A stretch of 64,000 bases of DNA, taken from NCBI GenBank assembly GCA_003049465.1, contig PYSS01000002.1, positions 62,001 to 126,000 of the forward strand. Direction: 5' to 3'. The stretch comes from Magnaporthiopsis rhizophila. Its lineage: Eukaryota > Ascomycota > Sordariomycetes > Magnaporthales > Magnaporthaceae. The position numbers and the translations under genes were made by a program. Below are positions 35,224 through 45,667 of the stretch, piece by piece (the stretch's first letter is position 1; each line of letters opens with the position of its first letter). The notes beneath the pieces are model-generated. The model saw nothing but the letters and a program-made list of their open reading frames with translations. It had not been told where the DNA came from and made no database searches.

Positions 35224-36087
35224 TTAGAACCTCGTACTACCGGGCTGTCTGAGCACGCGCCACCGGCCCGCATCGTCCAGCTTGACCCTGGCGCTGACGC
35301 TGACAGTCGCGATGCCGTCGAGAATCGAGTCGAGCAGCTCCGAGTCGTCGTCGTCATCATCATCATCGCCTTGGTCGCCGTCGATACCAATATGGGCGGG
35401 CTCGTGCTCGTCACGGCGGGTATTATTCCCCACGGCCTTGACGTCACGCCGCACAGTCTCCACGGCTTTACCTCGGCGACGGCGGTTAGCGTCTGCCGCT
35501 CCTCTCCTCTTCGTTGGTGGGGCCGCTCTGGGCGTCAGATCTGGTGCCGGTGCCGGTGCGGTCTCTACAGCCTTGCCCTTGTCGACCACTCTCCTTTTAC
35601 CAGTCGTCGAACCCCCAACCCCACCCCCGCCCCTAGCACGACGGGAGCTGCCACCGGCGGCGCGCCGGGGTGTCTCCGCATATTCAGGCTCACTCTCTTC
35701 CTTTTTCTTCTTCTCCTCCTCTTCTTCCCACCGTGGTGTTTGAGACGATGAATGCACGTACGGAGTCCGGCCCTTATAAGTAGCAGATGACGAGACGGAC
35801 TGTGCACGCGATTGGTGATGTTGTGGCATCGACGACCTCGTGTACGGCGACGATGCTACCGACGAGACGGGCGACGAGTCGGAGCACGAAGACGGCGGCG
35901 GCGATGGGAGCCGCCCGCTACTTTGCGGCGAAGAATGGTTCGACTGCTTCTTCTTTTTCTTCTGTTCTTGTTGTTGTTGTTTTTGATTGTGGTCTTGTTG
36001 TTTTTCAGAGCCGGCGGCGGCGTCCGGCCAAATCATGGCGACACGCCTGGCCGGCGCCGGACCTCCTCCTCCTCCTCCCCCTCTCAT
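35224..36087 (-). CDS. Low-complexity ORF, in frame downstream of RFA3 (hypothetical or C-terminal extension)
   Basis: A 287-codon open frame starts from an ATG at 36085-36087. The product is Ser/Pro- and Gln/Lys-rich, then has a Glu/Lys block, several Arg-rich patches (TPRRAA, KRRGAAD, NRRRRGKA), an eight-Asp run and a short ordered-looking end (VSVSARVKLDDAGRWRVLR). No domain was recognised. It lies on the RFA3 strand and in the RFA3 frame, only 33 bases (11 sense codons) past the RFA3 stop, with no other stop between. It may be an independent gene, a readthrough or splice-variant extension of Rfa3, or an open frame kept by chance in low-complexity DNA. Confidence 0.4.
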   Translation of the reverse strand: MRGGGGGGGPAPARRVAMIWPDAAAGSEKQQDHNQKQQQQEQKKKKKQSNHSSPQSSGRLPSPPPSSCSDSSPVSSVASSPYTRSSMPQHHQSRAQSVSSSATYKGRTPYVHSSSQTPRWEEEEEKKKKEESEPEYAETPRRAAGGSSRRARGGGGVGGSTTGKRRVVDKGKAVETAPAPAPDLTPRAAPPTKRRGAADANRRRRGKAVETVRRDVKAVGNNTRRDEHEPAHIGIDGDQGDDDDDDDDSELLDSILDGIATVSVSARVKLDDAGRWRVLRQPGSTRF

Positions 36088-36120
36088 CCCCTGGGATGAC
36101 GCCCCGCCGGCAAAGGACCG

Positions 36121-36617
36121 TCAATGGTGACTGGACTCGAACTCGAACACGGGCTTGAGCTTCTGCGCCACCTCGACGACGGACCGGCAGAGATTCATGT
36201 CTTGATGGGAGGTAGGGGGACAGTCAGTTGTGCTGTGATACGCAAAGGAAAATGCCTAGATAAGTATTAGTGGCAGCGCAATGATACGTACCGACGTTGG
36301 AGCCCAAGTCCGTCGAGGTGAGGACCTTGATGGACAGGTCTGGGTTGACCTTGCCGATGAGCTGAGCGGCATTGCCGACGAGCAGATGCGAGTCCTGGTG
36401 CGGTGCCCCATGGCTAGTTAGTACGCCAAGTGCGCCCATTGGACTAAAGAGGAGGGATAGAGCATACGCGGTTGAGAGCGGCCGTGATGTTCCCATCGGC
36501 GTCGATCAGGGCGACATCGCCGCGCAGCTGCTGGACCTTGCCAATGACCATGACGTTGCGCCCGACGTACGCGTTCAGCAGGCCGCAGTTGACGCGGGGC
36601 GTTGAGACCTGATCCAT
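36121..36617 (-). CDS. RFA3: Replication factor A subunit 3 (RPA14)
   Basis: Exons are 36468-36617, 36292-36394 and 36121-36200 (first intron with a perfect TACTAAC branch), giving 110 residues, the usual Rpa3 length. The single OB fold starts STPRVNCGLLNAYVGRNV, continues VIGKVQQLRGD and NPDLSIKVLTSTDLG, and ends in a helix (NLCRSVVEVAQKLKPVF). It is the small subunit of the ssDNA-binding heterotrimer used in replication, repair and recombination. Its TGA stop is followed by C, and then by open in-frame sequence. Confidence 0.93.
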
Positions 36618-36861
36618 TGCTTCGGGCTTTTCGGAGTTTCCTCGATCGGGTTTTCGTGTTGTGAGCAGCTCGGTGATTTCGCGATTGTCCTAGTTGTATG
36701 CAGCAGCGGTCTGTTTACAGATGAAAAAGGCCAGTGTCGATATTCGCAGCTGAACGCGGGGTTCGTCTCGAAGACGCGCCCCAGGCAGCAGGGAGCAGCC
36801 TGGGTGGGGCACCGTGCAGGTGCCTGCCCTGCTGCCGCCCCGGTGCAAATTACAGTGCAAA

Positions 36862-38506
36862 CTACCCCGATTTCCACCGCAGCATTGTCAGCGACAGCCG
36901 CGGAAAGCTAAACCTCCCTTTCCCATCCCAGCTGCTCTCCTTGATGCCCACCACCTCATTGCCCTCGGTATTGACCACGTCGGCAGACTCCCCCGTGACG
37001 GTGTACACGGCCACTTCGCCTCCAACGCCTTTGACCTCTGTCTCGAAGCTCGTAGTCTCGTGGATATTGACAACCGCCAGGTTGACCCACCCTTCGTCGA
37101 CCGATGCACTAACGTCGAGCCAGGGCGCGCCGTCCTCGAGGGCGCCGCGCAGCCAGGCCGGGCGCGCCTCGCCCATATAGCTCCCGCAGCGGACGTGGCA
37201 GCCGACGGTCCAGCCTTTCATGTGGCGGCTGAACAGCAGCAGCGGCCACCACGTGGTCTGGCGCAGCAGCCCCTGCGCCGACGTCGTGAGCGGGCTGATG
37301 ACGTTGACGCTCTGCGCGATGTTGGCCATGCCCACCCAGCGCGACTGCCGCACGAAGACGTTGAGCCACACCCCGACCGCCAGTGCGTCGCTGAGTGTGT
37401 ACTTCTCCTCGGCCCCTTGCTCCCCGGGCGCCCGCTCGGGGTCCCAGACGTTCCACTCGTCGAAGCAGATCCTCGTGGGCGGGCTGCTGCTGCTGATGTC
37501 CTTCTCGATGCGCGCCACTTGGATCATGCCCGCCGTCGCCAGGATGGCGCGCTCGGCACTCAGCGGCGCCACGGCGTTGGCCAGGTGCGAGCCCGCCGCG
37601 GCCGTGTAGATGTGGATCGAGTGCATGTCGACGGCGCCCACGCACTCGTTGAGCACGTACTGGTCCCACGACGAGAGGCCCGTCTTGCCGCACAGGATCA
37701 GCGTTATCGACGGGTCCAGCAGCCGCAGCGCCTTGGACCACTGTATGGCCTTCTTGGCGTAGTCCTTTTGCGTCATCTGCTCGATCTGCCACGGGCCCCA
37801 CACTTCGTTTCCTAGTGCCCCTGTTTTTCTTTGCTCAGTATTGTAACCCACTCACACCATCGTTTTTTTCAGGGTCAAGCTTACAATACTTCACCTTGTA
37901 CGGCTCCGAATGCCCGTTTCTTCGTCTCATGTTGGCATAGTGCGTGTCCCCAGTGCCGTTGCAGTACTCGACCCAGGCCAGAGCCTCGTCCAGGGTCCCC
38001 GTGCCCATGTTGAGGCAAAGGTAGGGCTCGACGCGCTTCTCGCGCCCCCGGCTCAGCACGTCGAGCCAAGCCATGAACTCGTCGGTGCCGAACTCGTTGG
38101 TCTCGACGCCCAGCCACGCCAGCTCGGGCCGTCGCGGGCGCTTGTCGCGCGGGCCCACGCCGTCCTGCCAGTGGTACGTCGCCACAAAGTTGCCCCCCGG
38201 GTAGCGGATCACGGGCACGTTGATCTCGCGCAGCGCCTCGATCACGTCGGTGCGGAACCCGTGTCCGTCGGCTAGGGGGCTTGACGGGTCGTAGATGCCG
38301 CCATAGATGCAGCGGCCCATGTGTCTGGTGGTGTTTGTGGCCAGTTCCAAAGCAACGTCAGCAGTGTGGCATGTAGCAGCCTGGGGAGACGCGGCCTACT
38401 CGGTGAAGCCGCCATAGATCATGGGGTCGATCTTGAAGAGCTTCCTGTCTGCATCGACATGGATAACCGGCGTCTCCTCGTCGGAGACCTTGGTGAATGT
38501 GGTCAT
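36862..38506 (-). CDS. GH51 alpha-L-arabinofuranosidase, intracellular type
   Basis: Exons are 38400-38506, 37885-38324 and 36862-37820 (joints GFTEHMGRCIYGG and VKYWALGNEVWG), giving 501 residues, typical for intracellular GH51 enzymes. There is no signal peptide. Key motifs are RYPGGNF, the acid/base Glu in WALGNEVWG and the nucleophile Glu in CFDEWNVW. The C-terminal beta domain is complete. The expected reaction is release of terminal L-arabinose from arabino-oligosaccharides taken into the cell. It is divergent from a sugar transporter, which fits import followed by cytosolic hydrolysis. Carbon-catabolite control is plausible: CreA-type SYGGRG sites occur in the shared promoter. Confidence 0.93.
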
Positions 38507-39102
38507 GCTAGGCGACTGGATGATGAAGTGACGAAAAGTGTCAATGCGGGGTCTTGTCAAGTGAGGTTCTGCGGCTTAAGATGGCGATGCTCCCACGCCT
38601 CCAATTCTCGGGTACATCAAGTCTAATACTATAGCATCAACGCGAGTAGTAAACCCCATTCTCGGAGCGTATTCTGATGCCCACCCCCACGGGCACCAGT
38701 CGACGACAGCGGCAGGCACCGGTATCCATCTGGTGAAGCATTGTCAGTGGTGGGAATTTTGATTGGTCGAGAGATTCCCGCTGATTGGCGCGCTTGCGGT
38801 CGACTTACACCGAGGGCACCCCGCACGCGCGTCTCACTCACTTTTGGAGCCGGCCTCGCGACCCAGACCGAGAGATTCCGACGACGACTTGAAACGGGGA
38901 GGATTCCCCGAATTTTCTAGCATGGATCCGGAGCCTGGCACTCTGTCTGGTCGGGGTTATCCCCCCACAATGCGGAGAAGGGCAAAGTCAGCCTATCGCG
39001 CGATGGAACGTCGGCCGCTGTACCTTGTGATCCTTCGCGCGGAGAGGCGGCGGTAAGGAAAAGCAGGAGACAAAAAGGGCACGATATCCCGGTGGCACGA
39101 TC

Positions 39103-39135
<33 letters not shown>

Positions 39136-39246
39136 CTGGGCTGGCATGCCCTGTCTTGTATTATTTTACCATGCTCTGGAAATTCTCTAGCCACCTTTGT
39201 CACACCTGAGTCCCTTTCTCCAGCACCACAAGTGTTGTCCGGCAAG
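38507..39246. promoter_or_regulatory. Divergent promoter, GH51 / sugar transporter
   Basis: These 740 bases lie between the two start codons. They contain CreA-type motifs (gcgggg near 38547; ccccac near 38682 and 38962, reverse orientation). A pure TA dinucleotide run is at 39108-39135. No coding region is supported. Confidence 0.45.
39108..39135. repeat. (TA)n microsatellite, ~14 units
   Basis: This is a pure alternating AT/TA run about 110 bases before the transporter start codon. It may vary in length between strains and may act as a nucleosome-poor element. Confidence 0.85.
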
Positions 39247-41201
39247 ATGGGGCTTAAACCGCACACGTACCAGGTCGGGATGCCCACATCAGCAGGTATT
39301 AACGCGTTACAGTGCCGCCATTCCACTGACACTGCCTACCTACTTACCCAAGCATAGTTCCTCATCAGCGTCTTCGCGTCCCTCGGCTCCGCGCTCTTCG
39401 GGTATGACCTCGGCGTCATAGCAGAGGTGGTGGGCAGCAGCTCCTACAAAGAGCTGTTCAACCCGACCCCTGCCGAAACGTGCGTGGGGGGTTTCTTTTG
39501 GCTTGCGGGTTTATCCGAGAGTTCTGGGAGTTGTGTGGACGTAAAGGGGCTAACACCATACACACAGTGGCGTTGTCGTAAGCTTGTTTACAGGGGGTGC
39601 TTTTTTCGGTGCCGCCTTGGCTGGGCCGACCGGAGACTGGTTCGGGCGCCGCATGACGATCCTGATCGGGGCCATCGTCTTCATTCTCGGAGGAGCTCTC
39701 CAGACGGCCGCTCAGTCCATCAAGTATCTGTGGGCTGGGCGGTGCATTAGTGGGCTGGGTGTTGGGTTTCTTGTGATGATCATCCGGTATGTTGTTTTGT
39801 GTGTTGGTGTTATCTCTTTGAAGCCCCCTTTTTCTTCCCCAGGTCTGAACTGACAGCTCGCGAACCAGTGAGATATTCCCAAATCAACCCCTTAATGGCC
39901 GCCTTTCACATATACGTATGTAGGTATTGACCCGTTTGTCACCAAACAGCCATCTATCAAGGCGAAATCGCCCACCGCGACATCCGCGGCCGCGTCACTG
40001 CGCTGCAGCAGTTTATGCTCGGCATCGGCGCCCTGGTGGCCGGCTGGCTGAGCTACGGCACCTTTTCTCTCGAAGGGTCCAAGCAGTGGCGGATCCCGCT
40101 GGGGATCCAGAACGTTCCGGCCGTCGCGCTCGCGCTCCTGATCCTGCTGTTTCCCGAGTCGCCCCGGTGGCTGATCGACCACGACCGGGCGGACGAGGGG
40201 CTCGCGACGCTGGCGCGGCTGCACTCGGTCGGCGACGTCGACGACGCCTTTGTGCGGGCCGAGTTCGCGCAGATCACGGAGAGCGTCGCCTTCGACCGCG
40301 AGCACGAGGCCAAGAGCTACCGCGAGCTGTTCACGTCGCGCAGCTCCTTCCGGCGTCTGTTTATAGCCTGCGCGCTGCAGGCGTCGGTGCAGATGACGGG
40401 CGTCTCGGCCATCCAGTACTTTAGCATCGCCATCTACGAGCAGATCGGCATCGACGGCCAGAGCGCGCTCAAGTACCAGGCCATCAGCTCGGTGCTGGCC
40501 CTTCTCGCCCAGGCCATGTGCATCCTGTTTGTCGACCGATTCGGCCGCAGGTGGCCCCTGATCTGCGGGAACCTGGTCAACTGCTTGATGTTCCTCATAG
40601 CGACGATACTTATTGGTGGGGTCGAGTTCCAGCCTGCCCTGCCCTGTTAACCTCACTTCACGGCACACCATACACAAGATGCAAAACGCGGGCTAACCGC
40701 TACTCTCTCTTGCCAGCCCAGTTCGACCCGCAAACACACCGAGACGGCGGCGCAGGCTGGGGCTTCATCATCGTCACCTGGCTGTACAACATCAGCTTTT
40801 CGGCCACCTGCGGCCCGCTCTCGTGGATCATCCCGGCCGAGATATTCGACACGCACACGCGCAGCAAGGGCGTCTCCATCGCCACCATGACCTCGTTCGC
40901 CTTCAACACCATGATCGGGCAGGTGACCGAGATCGCCATCACCAGCATCAGGTGGCGCTACTACCTCGTCTTTGTCGTCTGCAACTTCACAAACGCCCTC
41001 TTCTTCTACCTCGTCCTGCCCGAGACCAAGAAGCTGCCGCTCGAGGAGATGAACTACCTCTTCACCAACGCGCCCTGGATCATACCCGGAGCGGACCGCG
41101 CAAAGTACAGCGCCGGCCTGGCCGAGGACCTCGAGAGGCGCGCCGATGAGCTGCTCGAAAAGGGGGCCGCCGCCGCTGCAGCCGGGGCGGGGCACGCATA
41201 G
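39247..41201 (+). CDS. MFS sugar transporter
   Basis: Proposed exons: 39247-39273, 39358-39479, 39568-39786, 39857-39867 (11 nt), 39950-40615 and 40717-41201, giving 509 residues. Twelve hydrophobic segments fit the sugar-porter family: FGYDLGV in TM1, GDWFGRR loop, GRCISGLGVG, YQGEIAHRDIRGR, PESPRWL, DRFGRRWP and PETKKLPLEE. The first donor (GTCGGG) is weak but is the only one that keeps the frame. The 11 nt micro-exon is needed because the flanking exons end and begin in incompatible phases; it yields MIIRSRTTIYQGE where relatives usually have a shorter MIIP-YQ segment. Substrate is a hexose or pentose, possibly L-arabinose or arabino-oligosaccharide given the divergent GH51 gene. A frameshift lesion instead of a micro-exon is the main alternative. 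Confidence 0.82.
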
Positions 41202-43109
41202 GCTTGGTATCTACCGGCTACTGGCCAGGGTAGCTACGTATCTGGGTGCCCAGTGAGAGGAGAGAGAGACGGGACCGGGTGCCACCATGAGGTTGCAATC
41301 GTGCATACGTACAGCTCGGCGGCTTGGCTTCGCCTTCAACCCGAACGCCCAGCGGCAAAAAAGAGCATGGACCCCTCGACGACGAAAAGCAGGATAAAAG
41401 GGGTCTAGATTTGGCCAGACCACGTCGCCGTGTTACTTGCCGAATCGAGCAAGCTGTACGTGCCCGACAGCAGAGGCTAGGCTAGAGGCGGAACAAGACG
41501 GCGACATGGCATCCCACGACGCACACTGGCCTCTTCCTGCATGATTTTTGCTGTGCCCTCGACAAACATCCAGCTTTTCATGGGTGATTGGTGAAGAAAG
41601 AAAGGAAAAATCTGGCTACCCACCCTCGCAACAAAAAAGCAAACAAAGAGACCTCAGCCGGGACCCCCTTGCCGAGGAATGTCCTTGTCATTCAGCTGCA
41701 CTGTTCGTCTAAACAGGCTTAGCGCCTCCCGGTTTGAATTGCCGGATAGAGGGGCCCATAAACAGGCAGCTCCGCGGAGTGGCGTGCGCGACCCGCCATT
41801 GGAAGACCCACTTGCGCGCCGCCAAAGGTTGGGGGACGGTCCCCACATCCCACATCGAGATGGCGGACGGGTCTTTGGCAGGGCGCGTTGGTGAGGGGGT
41901 GTGGGAGGCAGGGAAGTGTCCACCACCATTCGGGCTTCGGGCGGGCTGAAATTACTAATGGAACTACCAGAGTTAGCTTGTGTCTCCTTTGCTACCAGTT
42001 TTAGCTCGGTTTGCTGCGCATCATCCAATCCTGTTACGTGCGAGTACCAACCGAAGGGAGCAGGGTGATAGCTGGGCGGCTCCAACAGACGTCAGCTTCC
42101 CCATCTTTTAATCGCCATTGCTGGATCCTGTGTGTCTGGAATTCAGGTTTGACGGCTGCCCACCCAGCGCCTAGCTTGGAAGAGCAGGCTGGTCATCTTT
42201 GAATCCATAGGAAAAAAAAAAACTCAAAACCCACCGGGCCGTTGAACTCTGCGCCTTGTGCAACATGCGGTACGCCCAAGAGAGCAAGCAGCAGCTTTTC
42301 ACCCTCCTCGCGCTGGTCGAGAGGGGAAGTAAGAACAGAAAGCGAGGGAGGGTACACAGTAGTCTTACCCCCATGCAGGCTGCAGGCCCCTCCCAAGTGC
42401 CTTGCTTTGCTTGGGGCCTGGGGTTGGCACAGAGCCCGAGTGGGTGGGGTAGACGACTGTGACGACGTAGCCTGCAACTTCCTCAGGAGATTTTACTCCG
42501 CGACTGCCTGGCAAACGACGCCCCTTCCTTCCCCCGCCTCTGTTTGAACAGTGGAGGGCGCCTTCCCTGTGAATCTAGCCCGATGTAGCCACTGTGTTTG
42601 TGTTCCTTGCTGCCAAGGTGATGGGCCAGGTGCAGGCGGCGGCCATTCTTGTCCGCAAGACCTGCCGCCAATAAAACCGCCACCACCACGGACTGCCGCC
42701 CGCGCCTTGCATTGGTGGCCTGCCATATAAACCACTTGATCCTGACCCACGAGGGATAGGTGGCCCAGCCCAGAACTCAATCCGACTCTCAGAAATCTCC
42801 TCGCCCCGGTAGCAGACGCACTTGCAAGCACCCAGGGCACTCACTACCTACACCCCCCATCGACCCGAAGGCCTGTGTCACTCGAGCACAAGTCCATAAA
42901 AGGGCCGAGGCACTCGCCTCTCCATCCACCACAACAACGAAACCTCCAGTTGCACCCACCCGCACACAGGCATACTTAAGCCCCGTCCCCCATCGCGACT
43001 CTCATCGACCCTCAAGAGTCAATCTTGGCAGCACTCATCTGTCGCATCGACACAACCCTCGCAGATTTCGTACACAAACGCGACCACTTACCCACCCACT
43101 CCCGCCACC
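41202..43109. other. Intergenic and bZIP 5' leader, 1.9 kb
   Basis: No gene is supported between the transporter and the bZIP factor. From 42780 to 43109 the sequence is rich in C, A and T and has no ATG on the plus strand, as expected for a long 5' leader after the TATA element near 42726. Confidence 0.6.
42725..42731 (+). promoter_or_regulatory. TATA box of the bZIP gene
   Basis: The motif atataaa lies ~380 bases before the start codon, and an ATG-free leader follows it. Together these make it a likely core promoter. Confidence 0.5.
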
Positions 43110-44108
43110 ATGTCTGCTCCGAGTGTGGCCGGCTTCTTTAACAAGGGCTTGACCGAGGTCGACAATCCCATGGGCCCCTTCTTCGGCCACGTGAACGGTG
43201 ACGCGGACGAGAAGCAGACATACAAGGCCCCCGACCCCTATCCTCTGATGTACCATGACGACCAGAGCCAGGTGGTCATGGGGATGCCCTCAGGAGACTT
43301 GGGATCCCACCAGGCGCAGTACATGACACCAACATTTGTGGGCCCTGACTTGGGCGCCGCGTCGTCGAACCTTGTCACGGCGCCGCCGGCGGCGTGGTCT
43401 CCGGCAGGAGCGACAGACGGCAGCGCCTCGCCATCCAGCGAGAGGACGAGCTCAACCATGGCCAGGTCCGGATCCCTTTCGGGGGATGACGCTGCCATCG
43501 CAGGATCAAGAAAGAAGGGGTCCAAGAAGGCGGGAAGGCGGCGAAAGGGTGACAAGGTCAGCGATGAGGAGAAAGACGCCAAGAGAGACTCGATGCTGGC
43601 GAGGAACCGAGCGGCCGCACTGAAGTGTCGCCGAAAGAAGAAGGTGTTCGTCTCGGACCTTGATGGGCGGCGCATCGAGGCCGAGCGGCAGAATCAGCGG
43701 CTCGTAGACGAGCACACTGCGCTGATGAACGAAGTGACGAGAATCAAGAACAGCATCATGGAGCATGCTGCTTGCAACGATCCCCAGATCGACAACTGGT
43801 TCGGCCTCGAGGCTCGCCGCTTCGTGCAAGCCACCAGGGAGCGGTATATTGCCGTCTACGGCGATGCCGACCCGGCCACGTTCACGCAGCTGCTCGCCCC
43901 GGCTGCCACGCACCCTTCCACCCCTCCATCGGAGCCCACCGTCGCCTCCGAGGGCTCGGCGCAGCGCGGCTGGGACCGCGGTTCGGTCGTTACATCGTCT
44001 CGTCGGAGCAGCATCGCTGGCTCCCAAGGAGGTGTGGCCCCCATGGCATATGTGATGCAGCCCAGCCCACCAAGCGTTTGGGTTAATCCGTCAGAGCTGA
44101 CGATGTAA
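43110..44108 (+). CDS. bZIP transcription factor, ATF/CREB-like
   Basis: A single exon of 332 residues. The start codon has an ideal context (cccgccaccatg). The basic region (residues ~168-185, ARNRAAALKCRRKKK) carries the N-x2-A-A-x-x-C-R pattern of ATF/CREB factors, and is followed by a leucine zipper with heptads to ~residue 215, then ACNDPQIDNWF. A Lys/Arg-rich stretch before it (GSRKKGSKKAGRRRKGDK) could be a nuclear signal. Flanking regions are Ser/Pro-rich. Fungal relatives such as Atf1 act downstream of stress MAP kinases; whether this one does is not shown by the sequence. Confidence 0.9.
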   Translation: MSAPSVAGFFNKGLTEVDNPMGPFFGHVNGDADEKQTYKAPDPYPLMYHDDQSQVVMGMPSGDLGSHQAQYMTPTFVGPDLGAASSNLVTAPPAAWSPAGATDGSASPSSERTSSTMARSGSLSGDDAAIAGSRKKGSKKAGRRRKGDKVSDEEKDAKRDSMLARNRAAALKCRRKKKVFVSDLDGRRIEAERQNQRLVDEHTALMNEVTRIKNSIMEHAACNDPQIDNWFGLEARRFVQATRERYIAVYGDADPATFTQLLAPAATHPSTPPSEPTVASEGSAQRGWDRGSVVTSSRRSSIAGSQGGVAPMAYVMQPSPPSVWVNPSELTM

Positions 44109-45375
44109 CGGACACACTCGGCGCAGCATTCTCCGACCGTTCTTAACTTCGACCTCGGCCTTTCGGACGAGGAACAAGATGGTCTCTGGGATCTCCGAGA
44201 GGTCTGGGTTATTCCAACCGGAAAGGCCTTGCACGTTACTCGGAGCCGAACCTGACTGGTGATGCGGTGCTCCCGGCACTGATTCAAAGTTATGGCTTTT
44301 TTTTTTCTTTAATCTCCTTGCTAGGACTGACTGTTTTTGATATCGTGTGAGTAACGGTTCCCATCAACTTACCCTCATCGTTGGTGCGGGGAGTGGCGCT
44401 TCTGGCCTCGCTTTTCCTTGGGAAGATGCCTGAAGTTGCACCGACAGAAAATGAGAAAGGATTTTATGTTGTGATGAATTTATGTTTGCGCCGTTTCTTT
44501 TTCCATGTTTCTTTCCCCCTTGTGCGGTCATATTATGAGAAACTTGGTGGCGGGTATCTGTTGGGCAGAGGACTGATCGACATTCCATGCTTTGTTTGTT
44601 CTTCTCTCGTGGTGAGGGGCTGTCGGGAGCACCAGTCCAAAGCTGTGCCCCCCTTTTCGGGACTTGTTTAGCTGAAGTGTAGGTTAACGGCTTGATGAAA
44701 ATTGCAATGGCTTGAGAATCAAAGGCCCCCAAGGAGTTGTGATTTACAGGAGGAAATTCCTGACGATGGAGACTGAGATGGTAAATCGCCCGCTGAAATA
44801 TTCTGGTGCGCCATCTGTTAGAAGTAAAAAGAAGAAGGAAAACAAGAGGTTTGTCTTGAGCGGAGGATAGAGCTTTGAGGGTATAGGTCTCAGCTGACGA
44901 CGCACGGGCCAATAGGCCGACGAGGCGTCCCGATCGTATCGTGGATCGGAGGGGACGGAGATCGGGTGGGAGGAGGAAATTAAAAAAAAAAAGAAAATAG
45001 CAGATCGGGAAAGTGGAAAATGTTTAGTGTAACAATGTGACAACGTAAGAAGAACAGGGCAGTAGGAAGAAAAAAGAACGGAAGAGCGTCCGCCCGCCTT
45101 TTTATCTTGACCGCCGCCCACTCCCCGACGAGTTTGTGGCTGGTGGGGACGGACCGACCGCTGACGGCGCAGTGAACACGTGCCGGCGTCGAGATAGCGT
45201 CATGCTGGCGTTTGTCTTCCTGCCAGGCAGCGCCCAGGTATTTTTGCAACGTGCGGGTTGTCAGGACACTTTTGTTGTTGGTACTGTGAGATCTGCTGTT
45301 TTTAGTGCGCGCAAGGCTTGGATGTATGTGTGTCTTGACCGCCAGAACACATGCAGGGGCATACGTAGTGAGTGA

Positions 45376-45448
<73 letters not shown>

Positions 45449-45667
45449 TGGAAATGCCGCAATGTTTTTTGATGAGAGTGGCAGCGCCGAGGAATAATCT
45501 CCATAGAATCTGGCAGTCACGTTCCTGTAATATCACAGAACCAAACGTTTGTTGAGTTCTCAAAAGAAGACAGGTCGTAAGAGACGTGCCGGGGTGCTTG
45601 GTATTGTAATTGCACAGAGTATAGATACTATACAGTCCCCTGAACCACGCCACGCCCGCCAACAGAA
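44109..45667. other. Intergenic, 1.5 kb
   Basis: This is 3' flank of the bZIP gene (+) and of uL4m (-). It holds the pure A tract at 45377-45444. The 182-codon minus frame at 44364-44912 has no domain or coding signature. Confidence 0.6.
45377..45444. repeat. Poly-A tract of ~68 bases
   Basis: An uninterrupted A run in intergenic DNA. Its length may be misjudged by sequencing. No flanking target-site duplication or element body was recognised. Confidence 0.9.

Noticed and set aside
44364..44912. 182-codon minus ORF after the bZIP gene
   Set aside because: AT-rich 3' flank, no domain, no splice support.
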